A stretch of DNA of 64,000 nt from positions 868,001 to 932,000 of the forward strand of contig NZ_CP048103.1 of NCBI RefSeq assembly GCF_013282215.1. Reading direction: 5' to 3'. Under the pieces are notes generated by a model. The model was not told the DNA's origin. It did not search any database and saw only the letters and a program-made list of their open reading frames with translations. Positions 51,867 to 59,977 of the stretch are shown here, in pieces (position 1 is the first letter of the stretch; each line of letters begins with the position of its first letter). The stretch comes from Kroppenstedtia eburnea. GTDB taxonomy: Bacteria; Bacillota; Bacilli; Thermoactinomycetales; DSM-45169. Both the position numbers and the translations under genes were made by a program.

Positions 51867-52835
51867 ATGAAGAGATCCTTTTGGAAGCGGATGGCCCTGC
51901 TGTTGACGGGCGCGTTGCTGTTGACTGCTTGTGAGGCATCTTTATCAGCAGACCGTGCCGATTTTCCGGAACGGCAGATCACCTATATGATCCCTTTTGA
52001 GGCCGGGGGTCAGTCGGACGTGGAGGCCAGGAGGCAACACCCGCTCCTGGAAAAAGAGCTGGGCCAACCCGTCGTCATCACGTATAAACCTGGCGGGGGA
52101 GGCTCCGTGGGCTGGACGGAATTGGTCCGCCAACAAGCGGATGGCTATTATCTGGCCGGGATCAATGTTCCCCATATCATTCTTCAGCCCCTGGCCAATC
52201 CGGATACCGGGTACCAAACGGAGCAGATTCAGCCGGTGGTCCTGTTTCAGAGAACGCCGATCGGATTGGCTGTCCCAAAGGAGAGCGAGATCAAGTCCAT
52301 CGAAGATTTGGTGCAAAAAGCAAAAAAGAACCCCGGTAAACTGACGGTCGCCGGCTCAGGTACTTACTCGGGGCATCATCTCGCTTTCAGACAGCTGGAG
52401 AAGTTTGCCGGCATCCGGATGAAATATGTCCCTTTCACCGGTGCAACGACCCAAGTTCAGGCATTTCTCGGAGGGAATACCGATGTCATCCTGGCCAATT
52501 CCAGCGATTTGGTGAAATACAAGGAGCAGCTGCAGATCCTGGCGATTGGAAGTGATCAACGCACAGAACTGTTCCCCGATGCTCCCACCTTCAAAGAAGC
52601 GGGCTATGAGATGTCCCCTGTCATCGATCGCGGGGTGGGAGTGCCTGCGGGTACACCGGCCCCTGTGGTCCGACGTTTGGAAGAGGTGTTTCTCCGGATT
52701 GCCCGCAATGACAAAATCAAGGAGCAGATGATCAAGGATGGGTTTGAACCGCTGGAGATGGGGGCGGCCGAAACCGAAAAGTATATCCAGCGGAAGACTG
52801 TGGAGCTGACACCGGTGATTGAGGAGATGAAGTGA
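51867..52835 (+). CDS. tctC: Tripartite tricarboxylate transporter substrate-binding lipoprotein TctC
   Basis: The 322-residue protein has a lipoprotein signal with lipobox LTAC (Cys20). The Bug/TctC family fold shows FPERQITYMIPFEAGGQSD, VVITYKPGGGGSVGW and VAGSGTYSGHHLA. The ATG at 51867 follows GGGAGGGTGG; the longer frame upstream is not coding. It captures a carboxylate outside the membrane for the TctA-TctB protein that follows after 4 bases. The ligand is unknown. Confidence 0.88.
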   Translation: MKRSFWKRMALLLTGALLLTACEASLSADRADFPERQITYMIPFEAGGQSDVEARRQHPLLEKELGQPVVITYKPGGGGSVGWTELVRQQADGYYLAGINVPHIILQPLANPDTGYQTEQIQPVVLFQRTPIGLAVPKESEIKSIEDLVQKAKKNPGKLTVAGSGTYSGHHLAFRQLEKFAGIRMKYVPFTGATTQVQAFLGGNTDVILANSSDLVKYKEQLQILAIGSDQRTELFPDAPTFKEAGYEMSPVIDRGVGVPAGTPAPVVRRLEEVFLRIARNDKIKEQMIKDGFEPLEMGAAETEKYIQRKTVELTPVIEEMK

Positions 52836-52839
52836 TTCC

Positions 52840-54789
52840 ATGGGTATCCCAATGGCGGAAAGTCTGCTTTCCGGATGGATGGATCCGGTGAACTGGTTGT
52901 TGATGCTTGTCGGAGTTGCCGGGGGGATTCTCGTGGGTGCCCTCCCGGGGCTGACGGCGACCATGGCCTTGGCCCTCATGCTGCCCTTTACCTTTTCCAT
53001 GGGACCGGAGGCAGCGTTGATTCTGCTGGGTGCGATCTATATCGGAGCGATCTACGGCGGCTCCATTTCCGCCATTCTGATCAACACGCCGGGCACCCCT
53101 TCTTCCATCGCCACCACTTTTGACGGTTTTCCCATGACGCAAAAAGGGCAGGCGGAGCAAGCCTTGGTGACCGCGGCTTTCAGCTCAGGGGTCGGGGGCG
53201 TGTTGGGGGGGATCTCCCTCCTCTTCTTGTCTCCGTTATTGGCCGATCTGGCTTTGAATTTCGGACCGCCGGAGTTTTTTTGGGTGGCTGTCTTCGGTCT
53301 CACCGTGATTGCCACCCTTTCCTCCCACTCCCTGATCAAGGGATTGACCGGTGGAGCCTTCGGCCTGCTGTTGAGCACCGTGGGTATTGCCCCCATCGGG
53401 GGCGATTCCCGGTTTACATTCGGCTTTTCCCCCCTGCAAGGAGGGCTGGACCTGGTCGTGGTGTTGATCGGTTTGTTCTGCATCCCGGAAGTGATCGCCA
53501 TCATGGGGAGGCGGGGATTGCAGGATCAACCATCCTACCAGCCGGTGAAGGGGGTGGCGGCCCATGTGATCAAAAGGTTGATCCGGCGCCCTCTCCTGTT
53601 TCTTCGCTCCTCTGTCATCGGCATTGTGACGGGGGTCATTCCCGGTGCGGGGGGGAATGTGGCCAGCCTGCTGGCTTATGACGCAACGGTCCGTTTCGAC
53701 AAAAACAAAGAGGAGTATGGGAGAGGAAAGATCGAAGGGGTGGCAGCTTCGGAGACAGGAAACAATGCCGAGGTGGGAGGGTCGCTGGTGCCTCTCCTCT
53801 CCCTGGGGATTCCCGGAGCGGCACCGGCCGCCGTGTTGATGGGGGCGCTCTTGATCCAGGGAATCACACCCGGCCCGGACCTGTACAAAAATTACCCCGA
53901 TCTGGTCCACACCTTTGTCGGTGCGTTTATTGCGGCCAATGTGGTGATGTTTGTGATGGCCTTTTATGGCGCCCGGTATGTGGCCCGGCTTTTAAATCTG
54001 CCTTCCCATACCCTGGTTCCCTTGATTGTGATGTTGACGGTGATCGGCTCCTACGCCATCCGCAACAACCTCCTCGACGTGGCGATGATGGTCGGATTTG
54101 GGATCGTGGGCTATCTGTTGAAAAAAGTGGGGTTTGAGCCGGGCCCCATCGTCCTGGGGCTGATTCTCGGATCGATTGCGGAAACGGGGCTGGCCCAGTC
54201 CATGTTGATCGGGCAGGCCAAGGGCGGCATCTGGATGGTGTTTCTGAGCCGGCCGATCACTCTCGCCTTGATCGGTCTCTGTCTGATCTCCCTCGGCTCC
54301 TCCTGGTGGATGCTACGGTCCGGGAGGCGTGAACGAAGAGAGAAGAAGGGGGACGGAGGCCGGCTCGGGGGGGATCTGTGGGCTTCCTTGGGTTTTATCC
54401 TGGTGGCGGTGATCGCTCTGGGGCATCTTCCGGGTCTGAACAAGATGAGCGCCGTTTTTCCCGGGACAGTGGGAGTGATCCTTCTCTGCCTCGGAGTCGT
54501 CTGTCTGGTCCAAAGCTTGTTTGGCAGATGGAAACCGGCAGAGAAGGGGGCGGTTCCAGCCTCTTCGGTGGTGGTGTTGTCCCTGGGCATGGCAGGGTAT
54601 GTCCTGTTGATCCCTTGGCTGGGTTTTTTGGCGGCCACTCTGTTGTTCGCAGGGATGGTCACCTGGTTTCTTTCCCGGAGGGAGAGGAGTTTCCGGGGCG
54701 TTGTCGTCTCTCTCCTGATCGGTCTCCTTTTGTACTCAGTCTTCCGTTGGATTTTTATGGTACCTTTCCCCGAGGGATGGTTGCTTTGA
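52840..54789 (+). CDS. Fused TctA-TctB membrane subunit of a tripartite tricarboxylate transporter
   Basis: The 649-residue protein joins the large and small membrane subunits. Residues 1 to about 485 are TctA: GALPGLTATMALALMLPFTF, then INTPGTPSSIATTFDGFPM, then GIPGAAPAAVLMGALLIQG. A charged linker (RSGRRERREKKGDGGR) leads into about 140 residues with four helices and LGFLAATLLFAGMVTWFLS, which match TctB. Most systems encode the two separately. With TctC it forms a complete transporter driven by an ion gradient. Confidence 0.88.
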   Translation: MGIPMAESLLSGWMDPVNWLLMLVGVAGGILVGALPGLTATMALALMLPFTFSMGPEAALILLGAIYIGAIYGGSISAILINTPGTPSSIATTFDGFPMTQKGQAEQALVTAAFSSGVGGVLGGISLLFLSPLLADLALNFGPPEFFWVAVFGLTVIATLSSHSLIKGLTGGAFGLLLSTVGIAPIGGDSRFTFGFSPLQGGLDLVVVLIGLFCIPEVIAIMGRRGLQDQPSYQPVKGVAAHVIKRLIRRPLLFLRSSVIGIVTGVIPGAGGNVASLLAYDATVRFDKNKEEYGRGKIEGVAASETGNNAEVGGSLVPLLSLGIPGAAPAAVLMGALLIQGITPGPDLYKNYPDLVHTFVGAFIAANVVMFVMAFYGARYVARLLNLPSHTLVPLIVMLTVIGSYAIRNNLLDVAMMVGFGIVGYLLKKVGFEPGPIVLGLILGSIAETGLAQSMLIGQAKGGIWMVFLSRPITLALIGLCLISLGSSWWMLRSGRRERREKKGDGGRLGGDLWASLGFILVAVIALGHLPGLNKMSAVFPGTVGVILLCLGVVCLVQSLFGRWKPAEKGAVPASSVVVLSLGMAGYVLLIPWLGFLAATLLFAGMVTWFLSRRERSFRGVVVSLLIGLLLYSVFRWIFMVPFPEGWLL

Positions 54790-54877
54790 ACCCAGGTGGG
54801 GATTGTCGGGTTTTCGTTCTAAGCTTTGGATTGCAGAATATATAGAGTGAAGAGAGAGTGGAAGGAGGGCGGAGAGC

Positions 54878-55132
54878 TTGTTCACCTACAGGAAGGCCTA
54901 CCGACCTTACATCAGCCCTTGGGACCCTTGCCCGCCGCTTCTGATCAAAACATACGAAACTCCTCCACAGCTGTACATGGGGTTTCAGCCCATGGGCCTG
55001 CCCCAGTTTGATCCCAGGGAGGCTCTGCGACGGGGGACATTGTGGCCGGCATTGTTCGCCCCATACACCAACCCGTACAAAGGAGTCAAAGGAGGTGTCT
55101 ATGGCGATGGGAGGACCCCGGTGGACGGATGA
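54878..55132 (+). CDS. cotJA: Spore coat-associated protein CotJA
   Basis: The 84-residue protein has the CotJA pattern: SPWDPCPPLLIKTYETPPQL, then GFQPMGLPQFDPREAL and GTLWPALFAPYTNPYK. It starts at a TTG after GGAGGG. CotJA is in the inner spore coat, made in the mother cell, and needed for CotJC incorporation. It overlaps cotJB by 32 bases. No clear SigE promoter was found in the 88 bases upstream. Confidence 0.9.
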   Translation: MFTYRKAYRPYISPWDPCPPLLIKTYETPPQLYMGFQPMGLPQFDPREALRRGTLWPALFAPYTNPYKGVKGGVYGDGRTPVDG

Positions 55133-55385
55133 GCAGAAAAAAGCGTATCACAAACTGATGAAGGAGATTCAGACTGTGGACTTCGTGCTGGTGGAATTGA
55201 ACCTGTATTTGGATACTCATCCCGATGATCAGCAGGCTGTACAGCAGTACAACGAATTCGTCCAGCGGAGTGCCGCTCTGAAAAACCGGTTCCAGTCCAT
55301 GTTTGGACCTTTGTATGGTTTCGGAAACAGTTATGCCACCTGTCCATGGTCCTGGAAAGAGGCTCCCTGGCCCTGGCAGGTTTAG
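55101..55385 (+). CDS. cotJB: Spore coat-associated protein CotJB
   Basis: The 94-residue protein matches CotJB: KKAYHKLMKEIQTVDFVLVE, then LNLYLDTHPDDQQAVQQYNE and the tail CPWSWKEAPWPWQV. AAAGGAGGTG lies 5 bases before the ATG. Its stop codon TAG is built from TA plus the first G of a type B repeat that has been inserted between cotJB and cotJC. Confidence 0.9.
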   Translation: MAMGGPRWTDEQKKAYHKLMKEIQTVDFVLVELNLYLDTHPDDQQAVQQYNEFVQRSAALKNRFQSMFGPLYGFGNSYATCPWSWKEAPWPWQV

Positions 55386-55517
55386 AAGCGTTGTGATTTA
55401 GTGCATTCTTGGACGGTCGGGATTGGGTTTCACATTCCGCTCCGGTTGTTCTTACGAGCCAAAGTCACTCCATGTGAAACCCAATCCTCCCTGTAAACGG
55501 CTTTTTCACAATGCTTT
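55385..55517. repeat. Palindromic intergenic element, type B without extra modules, inside the cotJ operon
   Basis: The ends GAAGCGTTGTGATTTAG and CTTTTTCACAATGCTTT are inverted copies with TA on both sides (55383-55384 and 55518-55519). The core GGGTTTCACATTCCG and CATGTGAAACCC is complete. The right TA directly precedes the ribosome binding site of cotJC. Confidence 0.9.
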
Positions 55518-55532
55518 TAGGAGGTATTCATC

Positions 55533-56102
55533 TTGTGGGTTTATGAGAAAAAACTGCAGTATCCGGTGCGGGTCAGTAAATGCGATCCCCGGATGGCCAA
55601 ATTTCTGATCGAGCAATACGGCGGAGCCGACGGGGAACTGGCGGCAGCCCTCCGCTATCTGAACCAACGCTACACCCTGCCTGATCAGGTGATCGGAATC
55701 GTCAATGATATCGGTACGGAAGAGCTGGCCCACCTGGAGATGATCGCCACCATGGTCTACAAATTGACCAAGGACGCCACCGCGGAAGAAATGAAGGAGG
55801 CGGGCCTCGGTGCCCACTATGCGGACCACGACAAGGCCTTGTTCTTCCACAATGCGGCGGGGGCCCCCTTCACTGCCACCTATTTTCAGGCCAAGGGGGA
55901 TCCCATCGCGGACCTGTACGAGGATATCGCGGCGGAGGAGAAAGCCCGTTCCACCTACCAATGGCTGATCAACATGACAGATGACCCCGATCTGAAGGAC
56001 GGCCTCCAATTCCTGCGGGAGCGGGAAGTGGTCCACTCCCAACGGTTCCGGGAAGCGGTGGAGATTCTCAAGGAGGAGCGGGGGGCAAAGAAGATATTCT
56101 GA
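55533..56102 (+). CDS. cotJC: Manganese catalase-family spore coat protein CotJC
   Basis: The 189-residue protein matches CotJC and the manganese catalase family: the first ligand Glu in DGELAAALRYLNQRY, then IGTEELAHLEMIATMVYKLT, and later IAAEEKARSTYQWL and EVVHSQRF. It may remove hydrogen peroxide in the spore coat. It starts at a TTG with AGGAGG 8 bases upstream. The repeat between cotJB and cotJC adds about 135 bases to the operon but leaves the ribosome binding site intact. Confidence 0.92.
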   Translation: MWVYEKKLQYPVRVSKCDPRMAKFLIEQYGGADGELAAALRYLNQRYTLPDQVIGIVNDIGTEELAHLEMIATMVYKLTKDATAEEMKEAGLGAHYADHDKALFFHNAAGAPFTATYFQAKGDPIADLYEDIAAEEKARSTYQWLINMTDDPDLKDGLQFLREREVVHSQRFREAVEILKEERGAKKIF

Positions 56103-56134
56103 AAGTCCACGGCCACTGCCTGTGGGCTTTTTTG
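56102..56134 (+). terminator. Terminator of the cotJ operon
   Basis: AAAGTCCAC and GTGGGCTTT pair over an 11-nt loop and are followed by TTTTG. Confidence 0.75.
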
Positions 56135-56167
56135 TGTTCCGGATGAACGGATCCGCGTCGGATCCAG

Positions 56168-56199
56168 AAAAAGGGCCTCTGCCATAGACAGGGCCCTTT
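56168..56199 (-). terminator. Terminator of the acyl-CoA dehydrogenase-like gene, displaced by a repeat
   Basis: AAAGGGCC and GGCCCTTT pair around a 14-nt loop. On the minus strand CCCTTTTTC follows. The type A repeat lies between it and the gene's stop. Confidence 0.65.
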
Positions 56200-56212
56200 G
56201 AACGGAGGATTA

Positions 56213-56377
56213 GGGCGTGTCTGGTAATTCAATTTTTCGTGGAATGTGAGACGTTGTGAGAGTAACAGAGGGAGGGTTGGGTTTCACATGGAGTGATTTT
56301 GGATCGTCAGAACAACGAAAACGACATGTGAAACCCAATCCCGACCGACTCGGCCCAGAGATTTATCAGACACACCC
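56213..56377. repeat. Palindromic intergenic element, type A, reference copy
   Basis: This 165-bp copy has the clearest ends, GGGCGTGTCTGGTAATTC and ATTTATCAGACACACCC, with TA at 56211-56212 and 56378-56379. The core arms are GGGTTTCACATG and CATGTGAAACCC around 34 bases. The right TA plus the terminal G (minus strand) form the stop codon of the convergent gene. Confidence 0.92.
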
Positions 56378-57456
56378 TAGTCCTTATTTGTGATGTCTAT
56401 CTCCCGAAACGGGATCAGCAGGGTGTGCTGGCAGGCGGTTTGCAAATCCCGCCAGGTGCGGTTGACGGGGGCCTCCTCCATCACTGCCTGGATTCCGAGA
56501 AAGGGGAAGATGGATCCGGCACATCGCAGGACGGCCTGGGCGGTCTCCTGGCACTTGAGGCTGATCTGTTGTTGCCCCTCTTCAGTGAGGGGTTGTTGAC
56601 GGAGATGTTGCGCCCAGGAGTCATCCACGATTTTATAAAAGTCGTCCACTCTTCGGTTGAAGAGATGTTCCATCTCCTCTATCTTATCGTTCACAAAAGA
56701 GACCCGATCCGGGGAAGAGGTAGCCCAGGTGGCTCTGTTTTTTTCCAGGAGGTGGTTTGCTTCCTCCAGGAAGTGCCGGCCGATCCCGATGGCGGTTGCG
56801 GCAAAAGAGGCCTGGGCAAAGGGTACGAAGGGGTAGTGAAAGATCGGATCGTGGAAGTGATAGGGGTGGTGGATGAGATCGAAGGTCATCTCCTCCGGCA
56901 CAAACACCTCTTCCACGATGATGGAATGGCTGGCTGTCGCTTTCAGGCCGAAGGCATTCCAATCCCGGAGGATCCGTACCTGTTCCGGCAGAAAGATGAA
57001 GGAACGGACCGACGATGATCCGTTCTCGATGACGGCGTTGGCGGTGAAGATCGTGGCATGGGTGGAGCCGCTGCAATATTTCCATTGCCCGCTCACCACA
57101 AATCCGCCTTCAACTCGCTTTGCCCTGCCGGCGGGGAAGCCGCTGCCGGCGATCACCGCTTCTCTGTTCGCAAACAGGGTTTTGGAGACCTCGGGCGAAA
57201 TGGCTGAGGTGAAAAACCCTCCGCCGGAGCCGATATTGACCAACCAGCCCAGACTACCGTCGATCCAGGCGGTCTCCTCAAAAATTCTCAGGGCATCGGG
57301 CAGCGGAGTCATGTTGCCGTCCAGTTCCCCGGGGACAAACAGTTTGAACAGGTTGTGATCATAGATGAGCTCCAGGACTTGGGAGGTCAGTTGGCCGGTT
57401 TGTTCCATTTCATGGGATTGCTCCCGGATGGCACGTACTGTTTCTTCGTTGAACAT
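56377..57456 (-). CDS. Acyl-CoA dehydrogenase-like flavoprotein (HsaA/DszC-type)
   Basis: The 359-residue protein has the acyl-CoA dehydrogenase fold: GSLGWLVNIGSGGGFFTSAI, VIAGSGFPAGRAKRVEGGFV, then SGQWKYCSG and the C-terminal PVNRTWRDLQTACQHTLL. This form is closer to flavin-dependent monooxygenases such as HsaA and DszC than to beta-oxidation enzymes, but no reductase gene adjoins. The stop TAG includes the first base of a type A repeat, so the original C-terminus may have been one or a few residues different. Confidence 0.8.
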   Translation of the reverse strand: MFNEETVRAIREQSHEMEQTGQLTSQVLELIYDHNLFKLFVPGELDGNMTPLPDALRIFEETAWIDGSLGWLVNIGSGGGFFTSAISPEVSKTLFANREAVIAGSGFPAGRAKRVEGGFVVSGQWKYCSGSTHATIFTANAVIENGSSSVRSFIFLPEQVRILRDWNAFGLKATASHSIIVEEVFVPEEMTFDLIHHPYHFHDPIFHYPFVPFAQASFAATAIGIGRHFLEEANHLLEKNRATWATSSPDRVSFVNDKIEEMEHLFNRRVDDFYKIVDDSWAQHLRQQPLTEEGQQQISLKCQETAQAVLRCAGSIFPFLGIQAVMEEAPVNRTWRDLQTACQHTLLIPFREIDITNKD

Positions 57457-57515
57457 GGACTTGAATCACCCTTTTGTTTTTGCAAGTGTGGAATGGTCTG
57501 GGAACCGTTTTATCC

Positions 57516-59654
57516 TCAGGATGAATCCGACATTTTGGCCAGCACCGCCTTGATTGCGGTATAGGTGATTTCTTCCGGCAATGCTTCCTTGATCGGTTTG
57601 AGCAGGGTGCCCCCCACTTTCTCGATGGCCTGTCGGATCAGGGGCTCTTCTCCTGCGGGGATGAGTCGGTCCCAGTCCACCGGGTGGCCTTCCCCGGCGG
57701 CACGAAGGAGATGGTTTTCCAGTGTGGTGGGAGAGAGTCCCCGTTCCCTGCTGATCTCATCCAGGTTTTTTCCCTCCTGCCACAAGCTCCAGGTGGTCAG
57801 GTGGCTGGGTGGGGAATCGGATTTTTTCTCCGTTGAGAGGGTGGCAGCCACTTCCTGCTCACCTGCATCGGGAGTGATCCCCTGTTTTTCTGCATACTCC
57901 CGAATGGCGGCGAGGAATCGGTCTCCATACTTCTCCAGTTTCTTCTCTCCCACCCCTTTGACCGCCCGCATGCTTTCCCGGTCCATGGGAAGTACCCGGG
58001 CCAGGTCGGTCAGAGTGCTGTCCGGGAAGATCATATAGGGAGGGACCTGTTCCGCTTCGGAGAGGGATTTCCGCAGTACACGCAACTCCTCAAACAGATC
58101 CTCCCGGCGGGGAGTGGTCCGCTCCTTCGGTTTTTTCAACCGGAGCAACACCTGGCGCTCCCCCTTCAGCACTTCTACGGCGGCAGGTGTGAGGGATAAG
58201 GTGGGGTACTCATCCTCGCTGAGGCGAAGATACCCTTCTGCCGCCAAGATCCGGATTCGATGGTTGATCTCCTTTTCGGAGTGGGAGCGGAGGAGGCCAT
58301 AGGTGGGAAGGGAATCGAAGCCCAATTCCAACACCCGTTTGGCTTTGGATCCTTTCAGCACCTGGGCGGTCAGGGTGATGCCGAAGCGCTCCCGCATGCG
58401 GCGGACACAGGAGAAAATCTTTTGTGCTTCCACGGTCACATCGGTCTGCTCCTCTTCAGCAGTACAGTTGCTGCAGGTGCCGCAGGGCTCCCTTGCTTCC
58501 TCCCCGAAGTAGCGGACGAAGGTTTGTTGCAGACATCCCTGGGTATGGGCGTAGCGGTATATTTCCTGCAGTTTTTGATGTTCCCTGCTCTTCAACTCCG
58601 GTGCCAGCTCCGACTGTTCGATCAGGTATTGCTGAGTGCGGATATCCGCAGGATTGAAGAGCAGAATGCAGTCACTCTCCTCCCCGTCCCGGCCGGCCCG
58701 TCCCGCCTCCTGATAGTAGGATTCCAGATTGCGGGGCACCTGACAATGGATGACGAAGCGGACGTTGGACTTATCGATGCCCATTCCGAAGGCATTGGTG
58801 GCGACAATGGCTTGCACCCGGTCATAGGCGAAATCTTCCTGGGCCTGTCGCCGCTCTTCCTCCGACAGCCCGGCATGGTAGCGGCCCACCGCAAATCCCC
58901 GTTGTGTCAAAAAGCGGTGGAGTGCTTCCACATCCTTGCGGGTGGAGCAGTAGAAGATCCCCGGTTGTCCCGGATGCTCCTTCAGGTGCTTCACAGCAAA
59001 ATCCCGCACATTCTCTCCGTGAAGGACGGAGAAAGAGAGGTTTTTTCGCTCCAATCCGGTGGCAAAGACACGGTTGGGCGGGATGGAGAGAAGCCGGGCA
59101 ATATCTTCCCGCACTTCCCGGGTGGCAGTTGCTGTGAAGGCGGCGATCACCGGTCGGTGGGGCAGTTCTCTGAGCCAGTGGGCAATGGACCGGTAACTGG
59201 GCCGGAAGTCATGTCCCCACTGGGAGATGCAGTGGGCCTCATCGACGGTGACCAGCGAGAGGGGCACCTCCCGCAGCAGGGACTGAAAACGGGGAGACTC
59301 CAGTCGTTCCGGTGCTATGTAGACAAGCTTGTAAGCGCCCCGGGAGGCATCCCGCAGATGTTGCTGCATCTCTTCAAAGGAGAGAGTGCTGTTAATATAG
59401 GCGGCGGGGATGCCCAGCTGGTTCAGATGGTCCACCTGGTCTTTCATCAGGGAGATCAGGGGGGAGACCACCAGGGTCAACCCTTCCATCATCAGGGCGG
59501 GAATCTGGTAACAGATCGATTTCCCGCCACCGGTGGGCATGATGGCAAAGGTGTTGTGCCCGTCCAGGATGCTCCCGATGATCCACTCCTGTCCCGGGCG
59601 GAAAGAGGAGTAGCCGTAATACCGTTCCAACAACTCCAGCGGTTTCAAAAACAT
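57516..59654 (-). CDS. recQ: ATP-dependent DNA helicase RecQ
   Basis: The 712-residue helicase unwinds DNA 3' to 5' in recombination and fork repair. Motif I is IMPTGGGKSICYQ, motif II VTVDEAHCISQWGHDFRPSY and motif VI QEAGRAGRDGEES. The RQC zinc site is EPCGTCSNC with an upstream Cys, the HRDC domain lies at about 530-610 (LRKSLSEAEQVPPYMIF, then AVKGVGEKKLEKYG) and a C-terminal HTH (GKNLDEISRERGLSPTTLEN) ends the protein. GGAAGGAG precedes the ATG, and a minus-strand TATAAT lies at 59696-59701. Confidence 0.95.
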   Translation of the reverse strand: MFLKPLELLERYYGYSSFRPGQEWIIGSILDGHNTFAIMPTGGGKSICYQIPALMMEGLTLVVSPLISLMKDQVDHLNQLGIPAAYINSTLSFEEMQQHLRDASRGAYKLVYIAPERLESPRFQSLLREVPLSLVTVDEAHCISQWGHDFRPSYRSIAHWLRELPHRPVIAAFTATATREVREDIARLLSIPPNRVFATGLERKNLSFSVLHGENVRDFAVKHLKEHPGQPGIFYCSTRKDVEALHRFLTQRGFAVGRYHAGLSEEERRQAQEDFAYDRVQAIVATNAFGMGIDKSNVRFVIHCQVPRNLESYYQEAGRAGRDGEESDCILLFNPADIRTQQYLIEQSELAPELKSREHQKLQEIYRYAHTQGCLQQTFVRYFGEEAREPCGTCSNCTAEEEQTDVTVEAQKIFSCVRRMRERFGITLTAQVLKGSKAKRVLELGFDSLPTYGLLRSHSEKEINHRIRILAAEGYLRLSEDEYPTLSLTPAAVEVLKGERQVLLRLKKPKERTTPRREDLFEELRVLRKSLSEAEQVPPYMIFPDSTLTDLARVLPMDRESMRAVKGVGEKKLEKYGDRFLAAIREYAEKQGITPDAGEQEVAATLSTEKKSDSPPSHLTTWSLWQEGKNLDEISRERGLSPTTLENHLLRAAGEGHPVDWDRLIPAGEEPLIRQAIEKVGGTLLKPIKEALPEEITYTAIKAVLAKMSDSS

Positions 59655-59776
59655 GCTCCTTCCATGAAAAGTTCCATCGTGATTCCTATGAAACCATTAT
59701 ATCGGAGGAGGAGCAGGGAGGAACAGGGGGGAGAAAGGGGTGTGATTCAACAGATGGGGTCCCATAAGTCAGAGTA

Positions 59777-59805
59777 TTGACACTTGGCTAATATCAGCAT
59801 ATAAT
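59777..59805 (+). promoter_or_regulatory. Consensus SigA promoter of the GH28 gene
   Basis: TTGACA and TATAAT are both perfect and separated by 17 bp. This is the strongest promoter sequence in the window. It lies about 170 bp upstream of the gene. Confidence 0.88.
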
Positions 59806-59847
59806 AAGACTGCTTTGCGACTCTTTCAACTTATCTGCACACAAAAA

Positions 59848-59861
59848 TAACAACGTTGTTA
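59848..59861. promoter_or_regulatory. Palindromic operator candidate 1 of the GH28 gene
   Basis: TAACAACGTTGTTA is a perfect 14-bp palindrome with a central CG, as in LacI-family operators. It lies about 43 bp after the -10 box, where a bound repressor could block elongation. Confidence 0.6.
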
Positions 59862-59933
59862 ATGCATCAATCCACCCGTGTGACAAGTATGGGGAAAGGG
59901 AGGGAGCAAGTCTCATTTTGGCACCTTCGATTT

Positions 59934-59946
59934 CAAACGTTGTTTA
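59934..59946. promoter_or_regulatory. Operator candidate 2 of the GH28 gene
   Basis: CAAACGTTGTTTA repeats the AACGTTGTT core of candidate 1, about 85 bp further downstream, before the ribosome binding site. Confidence 0.5.
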
Positions 59947-59977
59947 AATCTCATTGCTTCAAAAAAGGAGGTTCAAC

